Assembly: GCA_013180565.1 (NCBI GenBank)
Contig: QBUN01000317.1
Location: forward strand, 1 to 7,813
Length of the DNA stretch: 7,813 bases
Source of the DNA: Candidatus Methanophaga sp. GoMg3.2
GTDB lineage: Archaea; Halobacteriota; Syntropharchaeia; Alkanophagales; Methanospirareceae
Reading direction: 5' to 3'
The position numbers were made by a program, and so were the translations under genes. Shown one piece after another: positions 1 through 6,983 of this stretch. The notes under the pieces are model-generated. The model ran no database searches. It was given only the letters and a program-made list of their open reading frames with translations, and was not told the origin of the DNA. Within the stretch, counting starts at the first letter, position 1. Each line of letters begins with the position of its first letter.

Positions 1-587
1 AATACTCTGCAGGCGCAGGAGGTGCCGCTTTCATCATCGGGCAAAATCAGATAGTCGCAGAGATAGAGGAATACGCTTCCTTCACTTCGGATACACCCGA
101 CTTCTGGCGACGAGATCTGCAGAAATACCCGTCACACAGTGGACGCTTCACAGGCGAACCCGCTTATTTCCGGCATACTATCTCCGCTTCGGAAGCATTA
201 ATGGAAAAAACGGGGCTTCGGCCGACGGATTTCGACTTTGTCATTTTCCATCAGCCCAACGGCAAATTCCCGCTTAAGGCTGCAAAGACCCTTGGATTTA
301 CATCAGCACAACTCAAACCCGGCCTGATGGTCTCGCATTTTGGAAATACCTATTCTGGCGCGTCCCTTATAGGTCTCGCATCCGTGCTTGATAAGGCATC
401 GGAGTCACAACGGATTTTGATGACCTCTTTTGGCTCAGGTGCGGGTTCTGACGCATTTGCACTTCGTGTTACAGACCTTATAGAGAGTGTAAGAGAAAAA
501 GCACCAAGGGTTGAAGATTTCCTTAGCTCAAAGAAATATTTGGATTACGCCGCTTATGCAAAACATCAAGGTAAAATAAGGATGTAG
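1..587 (+). CDS. Hydroxymethylglutaryl-CoA synthase, C-terminal part (5' end outside window)
   Basis: HMG-CoA synthase condenses acetyl-CoA with acetoacetyl-CoA in the mevalonate pathway, which supplies isoprenoids for archaeal membrane lipids. The frame is open from base 3 to a TAG at 585-587, giving 194 visible residues; archaeal homologues are about 350 long, so roughly 150 residues, including the nucleophilic cysteine, lie off the left edge. The visible part opens with a glycine-rich [12 protein letters not shown] stretch, then the [12 protein letters not shown] and [12 protein letters not shown] segments typical of the archaeal enzyme. The motif [14 protein letters not shown] contains the catalytic histidine (codon 249-251), and a [11 protein letters not shown] loop lies near the C-terminus. 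The ATG at 201 is internal, because homology continues upstream of it. The stop overlaps the thiolase start by one base, implying translational coupling with the enzyme that makes its substrate. The family call is firm; nothing can be said of its promoter. Confidence 0.95.
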   Translation, partial: YSAGAGGAAFIIGQNQIVAEIEEYASFTSDTPDFWRRDLQKYPSHSGRFTGEPAYFRHTISASEALMEKTGLRPTDFDFVIFHQPNGKFPLKAAKTLGFTSAQLKPGLMVSHFGNTYSGASLIGLASVLDKASESQRILMTSFGSGAGSDAFALRVTDLIESVREKAPRVEDFLSSKKYLDYAAYAKHQGKIRM

Positions 588-1765
588 TGGATACTGATAA
601 AATGAGACAAGTTGCGATAATAGGTGCAGGCAGTACTAAATTTGGGGAACTATGGGAGAAATCATTTCGCGACATCTCTGTAGAAGCAGGTTTAAGGGCG
701 ATAGGAGATGCAGGGATAAGCGGCGATGAGATAGATGCAATATATGGCGGAAACATGTCGGCAGGTAGATTTATAGAGCAGGAGCATATTGGCGCGTTGA
801 TCGCTGATTACGCAGGGTTAACCGGGTTGCACATTCCCGCAACGCGAGTAGAAGCTGCTTGCGCTTCTGGTGCTCTTGCATTACACTTAGCTGTTCTTTC
901 CGTCGCTTCCGGTTGGTATGACTTCGTAATAGCAGCGGGAGTGGAGAAAATGACCGATGTTGACTCAGACATAGCAGATGATTTGCTTGCTTCTTCTGTG
1001 GATAGGGAATGGGAAGCGATTTGCGGTGCCACTCTTCCGTCATTGTTCGCACAAATGGCGCGTGCACATATGGAGCGATATCATACTACGAGCGAGCAAA
1101 TGGCAAAGGTAGCCGCGAAAAATCATGCCAACGCCGTTCACAACCCCTATGCACAATTTAGACGGGAGATCTCAGCGGAGGCCGTGCTTAATTCACCCCT
1201 TGTTGCGGATCCCCTCCACATGCTGGATTGTTCAAGCATCGCGGATGGTGCGGCTGCAGTCGTTTTATGTGCCGCGGAGAAGGCGAAGGAGTATACTGAT
1301 TCACCGGTATATGTGAAAGCATCTGCACAAGCGAGTGATACCATCTCGCTTCATGATAGACGCGACATAACCGCGATGGATGCAACGATATTCGCATCGA
1401 AGAAAGCTTTCCGGACCGCATCATTAGAACCTTCGCAGATAGATGTTGCTGAGGTGCACGATTCATATACCATAGCGGAGATAATAGCTATCGAAGATTT
1501 AGGGTTTTTTAATAAAGGTGAAGGCGGAATTGCTACAGGAGAAGGACAGACAGAAATCGGCGGTCGTATACCTATAAACCCTTCTGGTGGGTTAAAAGCA
1601 TGCGGGCATCCTCTTGGTGCAACGGGCATACGGCAGGCGGTAGAAATAACACAGCAACTCCGGGGAGAAGCAGGTAAAAGGCAGGTACCCAACGCTGAAG
1701 TTGGACTGACACATAACATTGGCGGGACGGGAGGAACCGCAATTGTCCACATATTCACTTCTTAG
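587..1765 (+). CDS. Acetoacetyl-CoA thiolase (acetyl-CoA C-acetyltransferase), archaeal type
   Basis: This thiolase joins two acetyl-CoA into acetoacetyl-CoA, the first mevalonate-pathway step, and in archaea hands the product to HMG-CoA synthase in a complex. The product is 392 residues, normal for the family. Visible motifs are the N-terminal [15 protein letters not shown], the nucleophile Cys92 in [12 protein letters not shown], the [11 protein letters not shown] segment, VHDSYT with His291 (SCP2-thiolase-like), CGHPLGATG with Cys339 and His341, and a C-terminal glycine-rich THNIGGTGG loop. The start is ambiguous. GTG at 587 overlaps the synthase TAG and has AAGGATG just upstream; ATG at 602 would give 387 residues and places the conserved core right at the N-terminus, but has no evident ribosome-binding site. 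I prefer GTG. The DUF35 OB-fold protein that commonly follows this pair in archaea and bridges the complex is not next; cdc6 is. Function is confident, the exact start is not. Confidence 0.94.
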   Translation: MDTDKMRQVAIIGAGSTKFGELWEKSFRDISVEAGLRAIGDAGISGDEIDAIYGGNMSAGRFIEQEHIGALIADYAGLTGLHIPATRVEAACASGALALHLAVLSVASGWYDFVIAAGVEKMTDVDSDIADDLLASSVDREWEAICGATLPSLFAQMARAHMERYHTTSEQMAKVAAKNHANAVHNPYAQFRREISAEAVLNSPLVADPLHMLDCSSIADGAAAVVLCAAEKAKEYTDSPVYVKASAQASDTISLHDRRDITAMDATIFASKKAFRTASLEPSQIDVAEVHDSYTIAEIIAIEDLGFFNKGEGGIATGEGQTEIGGRIPINPSGGLKACGHPLGATGIRQAVEITQQLRGEAGKRQVPNAEVGLTHNIGGTGGTAIVHIFTS

Positions 1766-1800
1766 GATGTGCATAGGACATATCCAAGATTGTCTTGTTT
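1765..1800 (+). terminator. Hairpin and T-rich tail at the end of the thiolase gene
   Basis: GGATGTG (1765-1771) can pair with CATATCC (1779-1785), a 7-bp stem with one G-U pair and a 7-nt loop. It begins on the last base of the thiolase stop codon and is followed by T-rich sequence (1790-1800, including TTGTCTTGTTT). It is probably a transcription end for the HMG-CoA synthase/thiolase transcript. Archaeal termination depends mainly on the T-rich stretch, so the hairpin itself may be incidental. Confidence 0.4.
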
Positions 1801-1812
1801 GCGTATAGGTAT

Positions 1813-1827
1813 CAAAACTTTTAATTA
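1813..1827 (+). promoter_or_regulatory. Putative BRE/TATA element for the cdc6 block
   Basis: CAAAAC (1813-1818) followed by CTTTTAATTA (1818-1827) resembles an archaeal BRE plus TATA box. Transcription would start about 25 nt downstream, near 1845-1850, just in front of the cdc6 ATG at 1865, leaving a short leader. A purine-rich AGGTAGGAT (about 1845-1852) could serve as a distant ribosome-binding site. This is the only clear promoter candidate in the 99-bp gap, so it would drive cdc6 and probably the ribosomal-protein genes behind it. Call by eye only. Confidence 0.4.
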
Positions 1828-1864
1828 GTCCCATTACATTTCTTAGGTAGGATAGAGACAAAAG

Positions 1865-3082
1865 ATGGAAAACGTGTTTGAGGACTTGATAACAGAAGGG
1901 GGGGTATTTGCAAATAAGGAAGTACTTCGCTCTACGTATATTCCTGAAAATTTACCGCATAGAAATGAGCAAATAGGAGGGTTGGCTAGAATACTCTCCG
2001 CAGCATTAAAAGGTGAGACACCATCTAATATAGTGATCTACGGTAAGACCGGGACGGGAAAGACGGCAACGATGAAATTCGTGAGCAAAGAATTAGAGGA
2101 GATGGCGCTGAGGATTGGATCTAATTGCACCATAATATACATAAACAGTGAGATATTTGATACTCAGTATCGAGTTTTTACCTATTTAGCACGGGTATTC
2201 AATAAACGTGTTCCGATGATCGGTTGGCCAACAGATATGGTGTATTCCGAGCTTAAGAAGGGTATGGATGCAGAAGATAGGTGCGTAATTGTGACATTAG
2301 ATGAAGTGGACAAGTTAGCAATCAAAGGGGACGAAGCATTATATAACCTATCAAGAATAAACAGCGAGTTACATAATGCACGGGTATGTGTAATAGGCAT
2401 TTCAAATGACCTGACCTTCACTGAACTACTGGATCCGAGGGTAAAGTCGTCATTAGGAGAGGAGGAGATAATATTCCCACCTTACAATGCCGACCAGTTA
2501 AAGGATATTCTGAAAGAGAGAGCGGAGGTGGCGTTCATTGATTCCGTGCTTGAAGATTCAGTGATACCGCTATGCGCTGCTTTCGCAGCTCAGGAGCATG
2601 GCGATGCAAGGCGCGCTCTTGATCTGTTACGTGTATCCGGTGAAATTGCTGAAAGTTCGGGATCCGAAAAGGTATGCGAGGAACATGTGAGACTTGCAAG
2701 TGAAAAGCTAGAGACTAATAGGGTGGAAGAAGTGATAAAAACACTACCGCTGCAATCAAAAATATTGTTGGACAGCGTGCTAGTGCTAAACAGAGAGAAG
2801 AATAAAAGGCGCTTCTCCAGCGGCGAAGTTTATAACACCTATCGGCGATTGTGTAACCATCTGGGCATGGAAGCGTTAACGCAGCGGCGTGTTACCGATT
2901 TGGTCTCGGAATTGGACATTTTAGGATTGTTAAATGCAGTAATTGTAAGCAAAGGTAGATATGGACGAACTAAGGAGATTTCACTGAGTGTGCCCGAAGA
3001 GTGTGTGCAACCCGTCTTACTTGAAGACTATAAACTTAAAGCACTATCTGATATTAAAGTAAGAACGCAGATAACATTGTAA
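1865..3082 (+). CDS. cdc6: Orc1/Cdc6 family replication initiator ATPase
   Basis: Archaeal Orc1/Cdc6 binds origin recognition boxes and helps load the MCM helicase. The 405-residue protein has the usual architecture and length. An N-terminal YIPENLPHRNEQI segment precedes the AAA+ domain. Walker A is G60-KTGTGK-T67 and Walker B is VIVTLDEVD with D146 and E147. Sensor 1 is GISND with N181, Arg192 in DPRVKSSLGEEEIIF is a candidate arginine finger, and sensor 2 lies in HGDARRALDLLR (R249/R250). Residues from about 297 to 390 match the C-terminal winged-helix DNA-binding domain. No motif is missing, so the initiator looks active. The gene stops 12 bp before rpl7ae with no promoter between them, so it probably heads a shared transcript. 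Archaeal cdc6 genes often sit beside an origin, but neither flank here has an intergenic region long enough or with repeats that look like origin boxes. Confidence 0.95.
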   Translation: MENVFEDLITEGGVFANKEVLRSTYIPENLPHRNEQIGGLARILSAALKGETPSNIVIYGKTGTGKTATMKFVSKELEEMALRIGSNCTIIYINSEIFDTQYRVFTYLARVFNKRVPMIGWPTDMVYSELKKGMDAEDRCVIVTLDEVDKLAIKGDEALYNLSRINSELHNARVCVIGISNDLTFTELLDPRVKSSLGEEEIIFPPYNADQLKDILKERAEVAFIDSVLEDSVIPLCAAFAAQEHGDARRALDLLRVSGEIAESSGSEKVCEEHVRLASEKLETNRVEEVIKTLPLQSKILLDSVLVLNREKNKRRFSSGEVYNTYRRLCNHLGMEALTQRRVTDLVSELDILGLLNAVIVSKGRYGRTKEISLSVPEECVQPVLLEDYKLKALSDIKVRTQITL

Positions 3083-3094
3083 GGGGAATGAAAG

Positions 3095-3484
3095 ATGAGC
3101 GAGAAGGAAAAAAAAGAGATGACGACAGGCCTCAAATTTGAGGTGCCGGAAGAGTTGTTAAAGAAGTCATTAGAGGCCTTAGATTTGGCGAGGACTACGG
3201 GTAACGTGAAGAAAGGGACAAATGAAACCACGAAAATTATAGAACGGGGTATGGCACGGTTAGTGCTGATCAGTGAGGATGTTACTCCAGAGGAGGTAGT
3301 AATGCATCTTCCACCGCTGTGCGAAGAAAAAAACATACCCTACTTGTATGTGAAAAACCAGAAAGATTTAGGTGCTGCTTGTGGTATAAACAAGGGTTGT
3401 GCCTCAGCGGTCATCCTTGACCCCGGTAAGGCAGAAGAAGCAGTTGTGGGCGTTATAGCGGAACTAGAGAAGGTAAAAGCGTAA
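3095..3484 (+). CDS. rpl7ae: 50S ribosomal protein L7Ae (eL8), kink-turn RNA-binding protein
   Basis: L7Ae binds kink-turn RNA in the large ribosomal subunit and, in archaea, also in box C/D and H/ACA guide RNPs and RNase P. The 129-residue product carries the hallmark [17 protein letters not shown]-binding segment (about residues 39-52), the [18 protein letters not shown] strand-helix, the [11 protein letters not shown] segment and [16 protein letters not shown] near the C-terminus. GGGG at 3083-3086, 8 nt before ATG 3095, supports this start. It adds a lysine/glutamate-rich MSEKEKKE extension before a second ATG at 3119, which would also fit the family length. It is followed 24 bp later by rps28e and then rpl24e, a conserved archaeal order. 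I saw no kink-turn (paired GA/AG with a flanking bulge) directly before it that would suggest autoregulation. Confidence 0.97.
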   Translation: MSEKEKKEMTTGLKFEVPEELLKKSLEALDLARTTGNVKKGTNETTKIIERGMARLVLISEDVTPEEVVMHLPPLCEEKNIPYLYVKNQKDLGAACGINKGCASAVILDPGKAEEAVVGVIAELEKVKA

Positions 3485-3508
3485 CTAACGGAAGTGAGAA
3501 TGTAGGAA

Positions 3509-3721
3509 ATGAGTGAAGAGAGAGGGGTACCTGCTGAGGTAATAGAGGTGGTGGGTAGAACGGGGATGCATGGTGAATCTACGCAGATAAAATGCAAGAT
3601 ACTGGATGGGGAGAATAAAGGAAGAATCCTCACGAGGAATTGCATTGGCCCACTAAGAGTAGGTGATTATATTATGCTACTGGAGACCGCGAGAGAAGTA
3701 AGGAAATTAGTGAGAAAGTGA
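3509..3721 (+). CDS. rps28e: 30S ribosomal protein S28e (eS28)
   Basis: This is a small-subunit protein with an OB-like beta barrel located near the mRNA exit of archaeal and eukaryotic ribosomes. The 70-residue product is full length for archaea. It shows the conserved [16 protein letters not shown] start, the [15 protein letters not shown] strand pair, [17 protein letters not shown], and the basic tail ending in VRKLVRK. GGAAGTGA at 3490-3497, 11 nt upstream of ATG 3509, is a near-consensus ribosome-binding site. The gene lies 24 bp after rpl7ae and 6 bp before rpl24e, consistent with one transcript. Nothing is unusual apart from the linkage of the block to cdc6. Confidence 0.97.
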   Translation: MSEERGVPAEVIEVVGRTGMHGESTQIKCKILDGENKGRILTRNCIGPLRVGDYIMLLETAREVRKLVRK

Positions 3722-3727
3722 AGGGCT

Positions 3728-3904
3728 ATGGAGAAGAAATGTTCTTTTTGTGACTTGCCAATAGAGCAAGGAAGAGGGATGATGTATGTAAAGCGTGATG
3801 GAACGGTCTTTTATTTCTGTAGCTCTAAGTGCGAACGCAACATGATAAAGCTGAGGCGGAAAAGAAGAAAAGTGCGATGGGCTGCAAAAGCTAAAGTGGT
3901 ATGA
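3728..3904 (+). CDS. rpl24e: 50S ribosomal protein L24e (eL24), zinc-ribbon
   Basis: This short gene encodes 58 residues. It contains a complete C4 zinc-binding motif: Cys5 and Cys8 in CSFC, Cys31 and Cys35 in CSSKC. Between them lies GRGMMYVKRDGTVFYF, the usual L24e core. The tail, KLRRKRRKVRWAAKAK, is strongly basic as expected for rRNA contact. The length matches archaeal L24e, which lacks the long eukaryotic extension. ATG at 3728 is 6 bp after the rps28e stop, with AGGG at 3722-3725 as a close-set ribosome-binding site. In many archaea ndk and then infB follow this gene. Here the block ends at a T-run and is followed by decayed sequence and a convergent mutS. Confidence 0.96.
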   Translation: MEKKCSFCDLPIEQGRGMMYVKRDGTVFYFCSSKCERNMIKLRRKRRKVRWAAKAKVV

Positions 3905-3911
3905 AGAGTGA

Positions 3912-3920
3912 TTTTTTTTT
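3912..3920 (+). terminator. Nine-T run ending the cdc6/ribosomal-protein block
   Basis: An uninterrupted run of nine T residues lies 8 nt after the rpl24e stop codon, with no stem before it. This is the usual form of euryarchaeal intrinsic terminator, and its position fits the end of the cdc6-rpl7ae-rps28e-rpl24e transcript. Confidence 0.55.
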
Positions 3921-4023
3921 GGCCTTGCTGTTTGTTCAGAAAAGAAAGTCAAAACACTCAGGACAGAATCTCAATTAGCGGAATGGATTCCATCCCCACC
4001 TAATTTTTTATTTTGACGTTCCT

Positions 4024-4096
4024 GGGCGGTATATCGTTGTATTTGTCTTACAACCCAAATTTAACAAACACAATTTTTTTAAAAGGATAACCGCCC
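4024..4096. repeat. Nested inverted repeat in the convergent intergenic gap
   Basis: GGGCGGT (4024-4030) is repeated inverted as ACCGCCC (4090-4096), 59 bp apart. Inside it, GTTGTA (4036-4041) and TACAAC (4049-4054) form a 6-bp stem with a 7-nt loop. A T-run (4074-4080) lies between the inner hairpin and the outer right arm. The element sits between two converging transcription units and could act as a bidirectional barrier or be remnant structure. The arms are short enough to arise by chance. Confidence 0.3.
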
Positions 4097-4236
4097 TTGG
4101 AGTCATAATTTCTAATATCGGGTATCCTAACTTTTTCCATTACTGCATCGTTTTCCGTCTCCCTAAAATAGGCAGTTATAATAAACTGATCTGTTAATCG
4201 AATTTGCCGGTTGTGAATATCTTTATAGCTTCTTCT
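4048..4236 (-). pseudogene. Remnant of a small gene, possibly of toxin-antitoxin-like type
   Basis: Reading the minus strand from the mutS stop, a frame without ATG/GTG/TTG at its beginning runs 62 codons to TAA at 4050-4048. It opens with SYKDIHNRQIRLTD, then FIITAYF, then MEKVRIPDIRNYDSKGG. From memory, the first two pieces resemble the beginning and the end of a small family, usually over 90 residues long, with KDIHGR.IRLTDER near the N-terminus and DAFIITAYLTD near the C-terminus, often encoded in toxin-antitoxin-like pairs. If so, the middle has been lost and the pieces joined. The ATG at 4140 (MEKVRI) could be the start of a former partner gene. The first codons overlap the end of mutS in another frame, placing the break right at the mutS 3' end. 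The family link is recall only; chance similarity is possible. Confidence 0.35.
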
Positions 4237-6799
4237 TCATCTCATATAGCTTATTTAACGCCTCTAGTGGTGAAATCTTCTCCAGATTTATCGCTTGCAA
4301 CTCTTCAACCACCGGATGCGTTTGAACCACATACTCCTTTTTCACCTCCTCCTTCTTTACTCCCCTTTCGCCCTCATCTTTTCTTTCGCTCTCTTTTTCT
4401 ACCTCGCGTTCCATCCGGATCAACATACTTTTTGCAGATTCTATCACCTCTTCAGGCAACCCCGCTAATTTAGCAACTTGAATACCATAACTCTTAGTGC
4501 CTCGCCCTTCTACAACTTTGCGTACAAAGAATATCTCGTCTGCGACTTCTTTTATTGACACGTTGAAGCATTTTGTGCTATCGAGCGAATCGGCAAGCTC
4601 TGTCAGCTCGTAGAAATGAGTTGCAAACAGTGTTTTCGCGTTTATTCGCTCATGTACATATTCCGCAACGGACCATGCTATACTGACGCCGTCCAGCGTG
4701 CTCGTGCCCCGACCGATCTCATCGAGAATTATCAGGCTGCGTTCTGTCGCATTATTCAATATGTTTGCGGTTTCACTCATCTCGACCATAAAAGAGCTCT
4801 GCCCCATCGAGAGATCGTCATAAGCGCCCACCCGTGTGAATATCCGGTCCACAACACCCACTCGTGCCTCTTTTGCGGGTACGAAAGAGCCGAGCTGTGC
4901 CATGAGCGTAATTAAAGCAGTTTGACGCATAAACGTGCTTTTACCGCTCATGTTCGGACCCGTAATAATCATCAACCGGTTATTTTTGTCCAGTTGAATG
5001 TTATTTGGCACGAAACCGTCTCTCACTCCCTTCTCCACCACCGGATGCCGCCCGTCCACTATAACAATCTCATCGCCTTCATCTACTACAGGACAGCAAT
5101 ATCCATTTTCCGCTGCGACCCCAGCGAAAGCCAGAAGCATATCCAATTCAGCAATAGAATTCGCAGCTTCCTGGATCTCTTTACCCTGCTTTGCCACTTC
5201 CTTCCTTATTCGCTCGAATAATTCATATTCCAATTCCTTTATCCGTTCCTCAGCACTTAACGCTTTCGCCTCATAATCCTTCAATTCTTCTGTTATATAC
5301 CGCTCTGCCTCGGTTAGCGTCTGCTTTCTTATATACGTGGTGGGCACTTTCGCGATCCCCGATTTCCTAACTTCTATGTAATATCCAAAAACCTTGTTAT
5401 AACCCACCTTAAGCGATTTTATCCCGGTACTGGCTTTTTCATGCTCTTCAAATTCCGCTAACCAGCGCCTTCCCGCGTGTTTTATCGTTCTTAACTCGTC
5501 CAATTCAGGATTAAATGTCTCTTTTATCAGCCCGCCTTCTTTTACCGTTATCGGCGGCTCTTCTATTATGGCACGTTCTACCAAAGCTATAACTTTAGAG
5601 AAGGTACTTGACTTTAACGCTCGCAGCACATCTTTTAGCTTCTTCGCACGGCTATTCTTTAACGTCTCTCTCAACACTTCTATTTGCATTAAGGACCGTT
5701 TTAGTGCGATTAAGTCACGTGCATTCGCATTCCCATAGGAGACTCGACTTATTATCCGCTCCATATCTGAAATATCCTTGAAGACGGTTTTTAACGATTC
5801 CCGCAGTAGGATGTCCAAATAGAACGTGTTTACCACCTCTTCTCTACTTCTTATCTCTCCAGGGTCGAGAAGAGGGAACTGTAAATTCTTTTTTAATAGT
5901 CTTGAGCCCATACCTGTAAGTGTTTTGTCTAGCACACTAACAAGCGTACCACGCTGTGTACCATCCCGTATATTATTAAATATCTCCAGGTTTCGTACTG
6001 TAACACTGTCTAATACCATGTAATCGGAGATGAAGAATGTCTTAGGCGATTTTATATGTGCGAGTATGCGCTTTTGCGTATCCCGTAGATAAGAGGTCAC
6101 GGCACCTGCAGCCGTTATGCCCACTTTCAGATCACTACAGCCAAAACCGTCAAGCGAGATCACGCCAAAATGGTTTATCAGTGTCGTATACGCGTTTTTA
6201 TAATCGAAATAGTAATCGTCATAGCGTGATATGGTGCATGTATCAAGTTCAAGTTCGAGCTCAAGCGAATCAGGCAGAATTATCTCCGCCGGCTTCACTC
6301 GCTCTAACTCGTTTAACAATGAAGATTCATCTTCTAATTCGGTCAATGAAAATTCACCGGTTGAAACGTCAACAATTGCAATGCCCACCTTACCGCCCAG
6401 TAAATTAACACACATTAGATAATTGCTGTGCCGCTCTTCCAGAAAGGCATCTTCAATTATCGTACCCGGGGTAATGAGCCGCACCACTTCCCGCTTCTCT
6501 ATTTTTTTACTCGCTTTATCTTCTACCTGCTCGCATATGGCCACTTTATAGCCCTTCTTTATCAACTGTTTTATGTATGGCGTTACAGCATGGTACGGCA
6601 CGCCCGCCATCGGGATTTTCCCTATCGCGCCTTTGCCCCTGCCAGTTGCGGTTAAAGCGATGTTGAGTTCTTTAGATGCTACCTTTGCATCTTCACCAAA
6701 GGTCTCATAAAAGTCGCCGACACGAAAGAATATAATAGCATCGCTGTATTTCTCCTTTATCTGGTAATACTGCTCCATCATGGGTGTTCTGTCGGCCAT
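4223..6799 (-). CDS. mutS: DNA mismatch repair protein MutS (bacterial-type MutS1)
   Basis: MutS recognises mismatches and small loops and, on ATP binding, becomes a sliding clamp that recruits MutL. The 858-residue product is full length. The N-terminal mismatch-binding domain has the Phe-X-Glu wedge as F30-Y31-E32 in GDFYETFGEDA, then MAGVPYH and the ICEQVEDK region. The connector, lever and clamp domains follow, with GYNKVFGYYIEV at the clamp boundary. The ATPase has Walker A G614-PNMSGKST with K620, the DDLSMGQSSFMVEMSE segment, Walker B LIILDEIGRGTS with D693/E694, ATHFYELTEL, and the helix-turn-helix dimer motif SYGIQVAKLAGLP. A charged Glu/Lys/Arg-rich linker (about 795-826) joins the C-terminal helices ending in LNKLYEMKKKL. 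I see no beta-clamp-type QxxLF motif in the linker. ATG 6799 has only AGTGA nearby as a ribosome-binding site. The gene is divergent from tRNA-Arg, and mutL is not in the window. Confidence 0.97.
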   Translation of the reverse strand: MADRTPMMEQYYQIKEKYSDAIIFFRVGDFYETFGEDAKVASKELNIALTATGRGKGAIGKIPMAGVPYHAVTPYIKQLIKKGYKVAICEQVEDKASKKIEKREVVRLITPGTIIEDAFLEERHSNYLMCVNLLGGKVGIAIVDVSTGEFSLTELEDESSLLNELERVKPAEIILPDSLELELELDTCTISRYDDYYFDYKNAYTTLINHFGVISLDGFGCSDLKVGITAAGAVTSYLRDTQKRILAHIKSPKTFFISDYMVLDSVTVRNLEIFNNIRDGTQRGTLVSVLDKTLTGMGSRLLKKNLQFPLLDPGEIRSREEVVNTFYLDILLRESLKTVFKDISDMERIISRVSYGNANARDLIALKRSLMQIEVLRETLKNSRAKKLKDVLRALKSSTFSKVIALVERAIIEEPPITVKEGGLIKETFNPELDELRTIKHAGRRWLAEFEEHEKASTGIKSLKVGYNKVFGYYIEVRKSGIAKVPTTYIRKQTLTEAERYITEELKDYEAKALSAEERIKELEYELFERIRKEVAKQGKEIQEAANSIAELDMLLAFAGVAAENGYCCPVVDEGDEIVIVDGRHPVVEKGVRDGFVPNNIQLDKNNRLMIITGPNMSGKSTFMRQTALITLMAQLGSFVPAKEARVGVVDRIFTRVGAYDDLSMGQSSFMVEMSETANILNNATERSLIILDEIGRGTSTLDGVSIAWSVAEYVHERINAKTLFATHFYELTELADSLDSTKCFNVSIKEVADEIFFVRKVVEGRGTKSYGIQVAKLAGLPEEVIESAKSMLIRMEREVEKESERKDEGERGVKKEEVKKEYVVQTHPVVEELQAINLEKISPLEALNKLYEMKKKL

Positions 6800-6862
6800 T
6801 TCACTAACTATTATACATTTAACTGTTTACAAGTTAAAATAGAGAGTGTGAAAAAGAGAAAA
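6800..6862. promoter_or_regulatory. Divergent promoter region of mutS and tRNA-Arg with an inverted repeat
   Basis: Only 63 bp separate the mutS start (minus) and the tRNA (+). TTTAACT (6818-6824) and AGTTAAA (6832-6838) are perfect inverted arms around a 7-nt spacer. On the + strand, GTTAAAATAG (6833-6842) is centred about 26 nt before the tRNA 5' end, the right distance for its TATA box. The same segment read on the minus strand (CTATTTTAAC) lies about 35-40 nt before the mutS ATG and could serve mutS, giving a short leader. The symmetry suggests either two back-to-back TATA elements or an operator. Called by eye. Confidence 0.45.
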
Positions 6863-6937
6863 GGGCCCGTGGCATAGCCAGGATAAAGCACCGGCCTTCT
6901 AAGCCGGGGATCGCGGGTTCGAATCCCGCCGGGTCCG
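6863..6937 (+). tRNA. tRNA-Arg (anticodon UCU)
   Basis: The 75-nt sequence folds as a tRNA. The acceptor stem is GGGCCCG (6863-6869) against CGGGTCC (6930-6936), with one G-U pair and discriminator G6937. The anticodon stem is CCGGC/GCCGG around CTTCTAA, with anticodon TCT at 6898-6900 reading AGA (and AGG by wobble). The T arm is GCGGG-TTCGAAT-CCCGC (6913-6929). The D arm (from 6872) has one A-A mismatch but keeps the GG of the D loop. There is no intron and no encoded CCA, as usual in archaea. T-rich TTTATATTTT (6938-6947) just after the gene is a plausible terminator. AGA and AGG are common arginine codons in the genes of this window, so this is a heavily used tRNA. Confidence 0.97.
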
Positions 6938-6983
6938 TTTATATTTTCACGATGGGGTTCAGAAATAATTAAAAGGGTATTTA

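Noticed and set aside
1351..1758. A 135-codon minus-strand frame opposite the thiolase gene
   Set aside because: The thiolase on the + strand has full catalytic motifs across this stretch; the antisense frame is rich in Pro, Ser and Cys and resembles no protein.
1766..1864. Replication origin next to cdc6
   Set aside because: Archaeal origins often flank cdc6, but this gap is only 99 bp and I see no repeated G-rich origin-box motif or long AT-rich unwinding element; the downstream side is a ribosomal gene 12 bp away.
3485..3508. Possible separate promoter between rpl7ae and rps28e
   Set aside because: Only 24 bp, with a ribosome-binding site but no TATA-like element.
3707..3952. An 81-codon minus-strand frame opposite rpl24e
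   Set aside because: The + strand encodes L24e with an intact C4 zinc motif; the opposite frame is low-complexity Ser/His/Phe-rich shadow sequence.
4204..6655. Several + strand open frames of 63-116 codons opposite mutS
   Set aside because: They are antisense shadows of the full-length mutS reading frame, with no recognisable motifs and no ribosome-binding sites of note.
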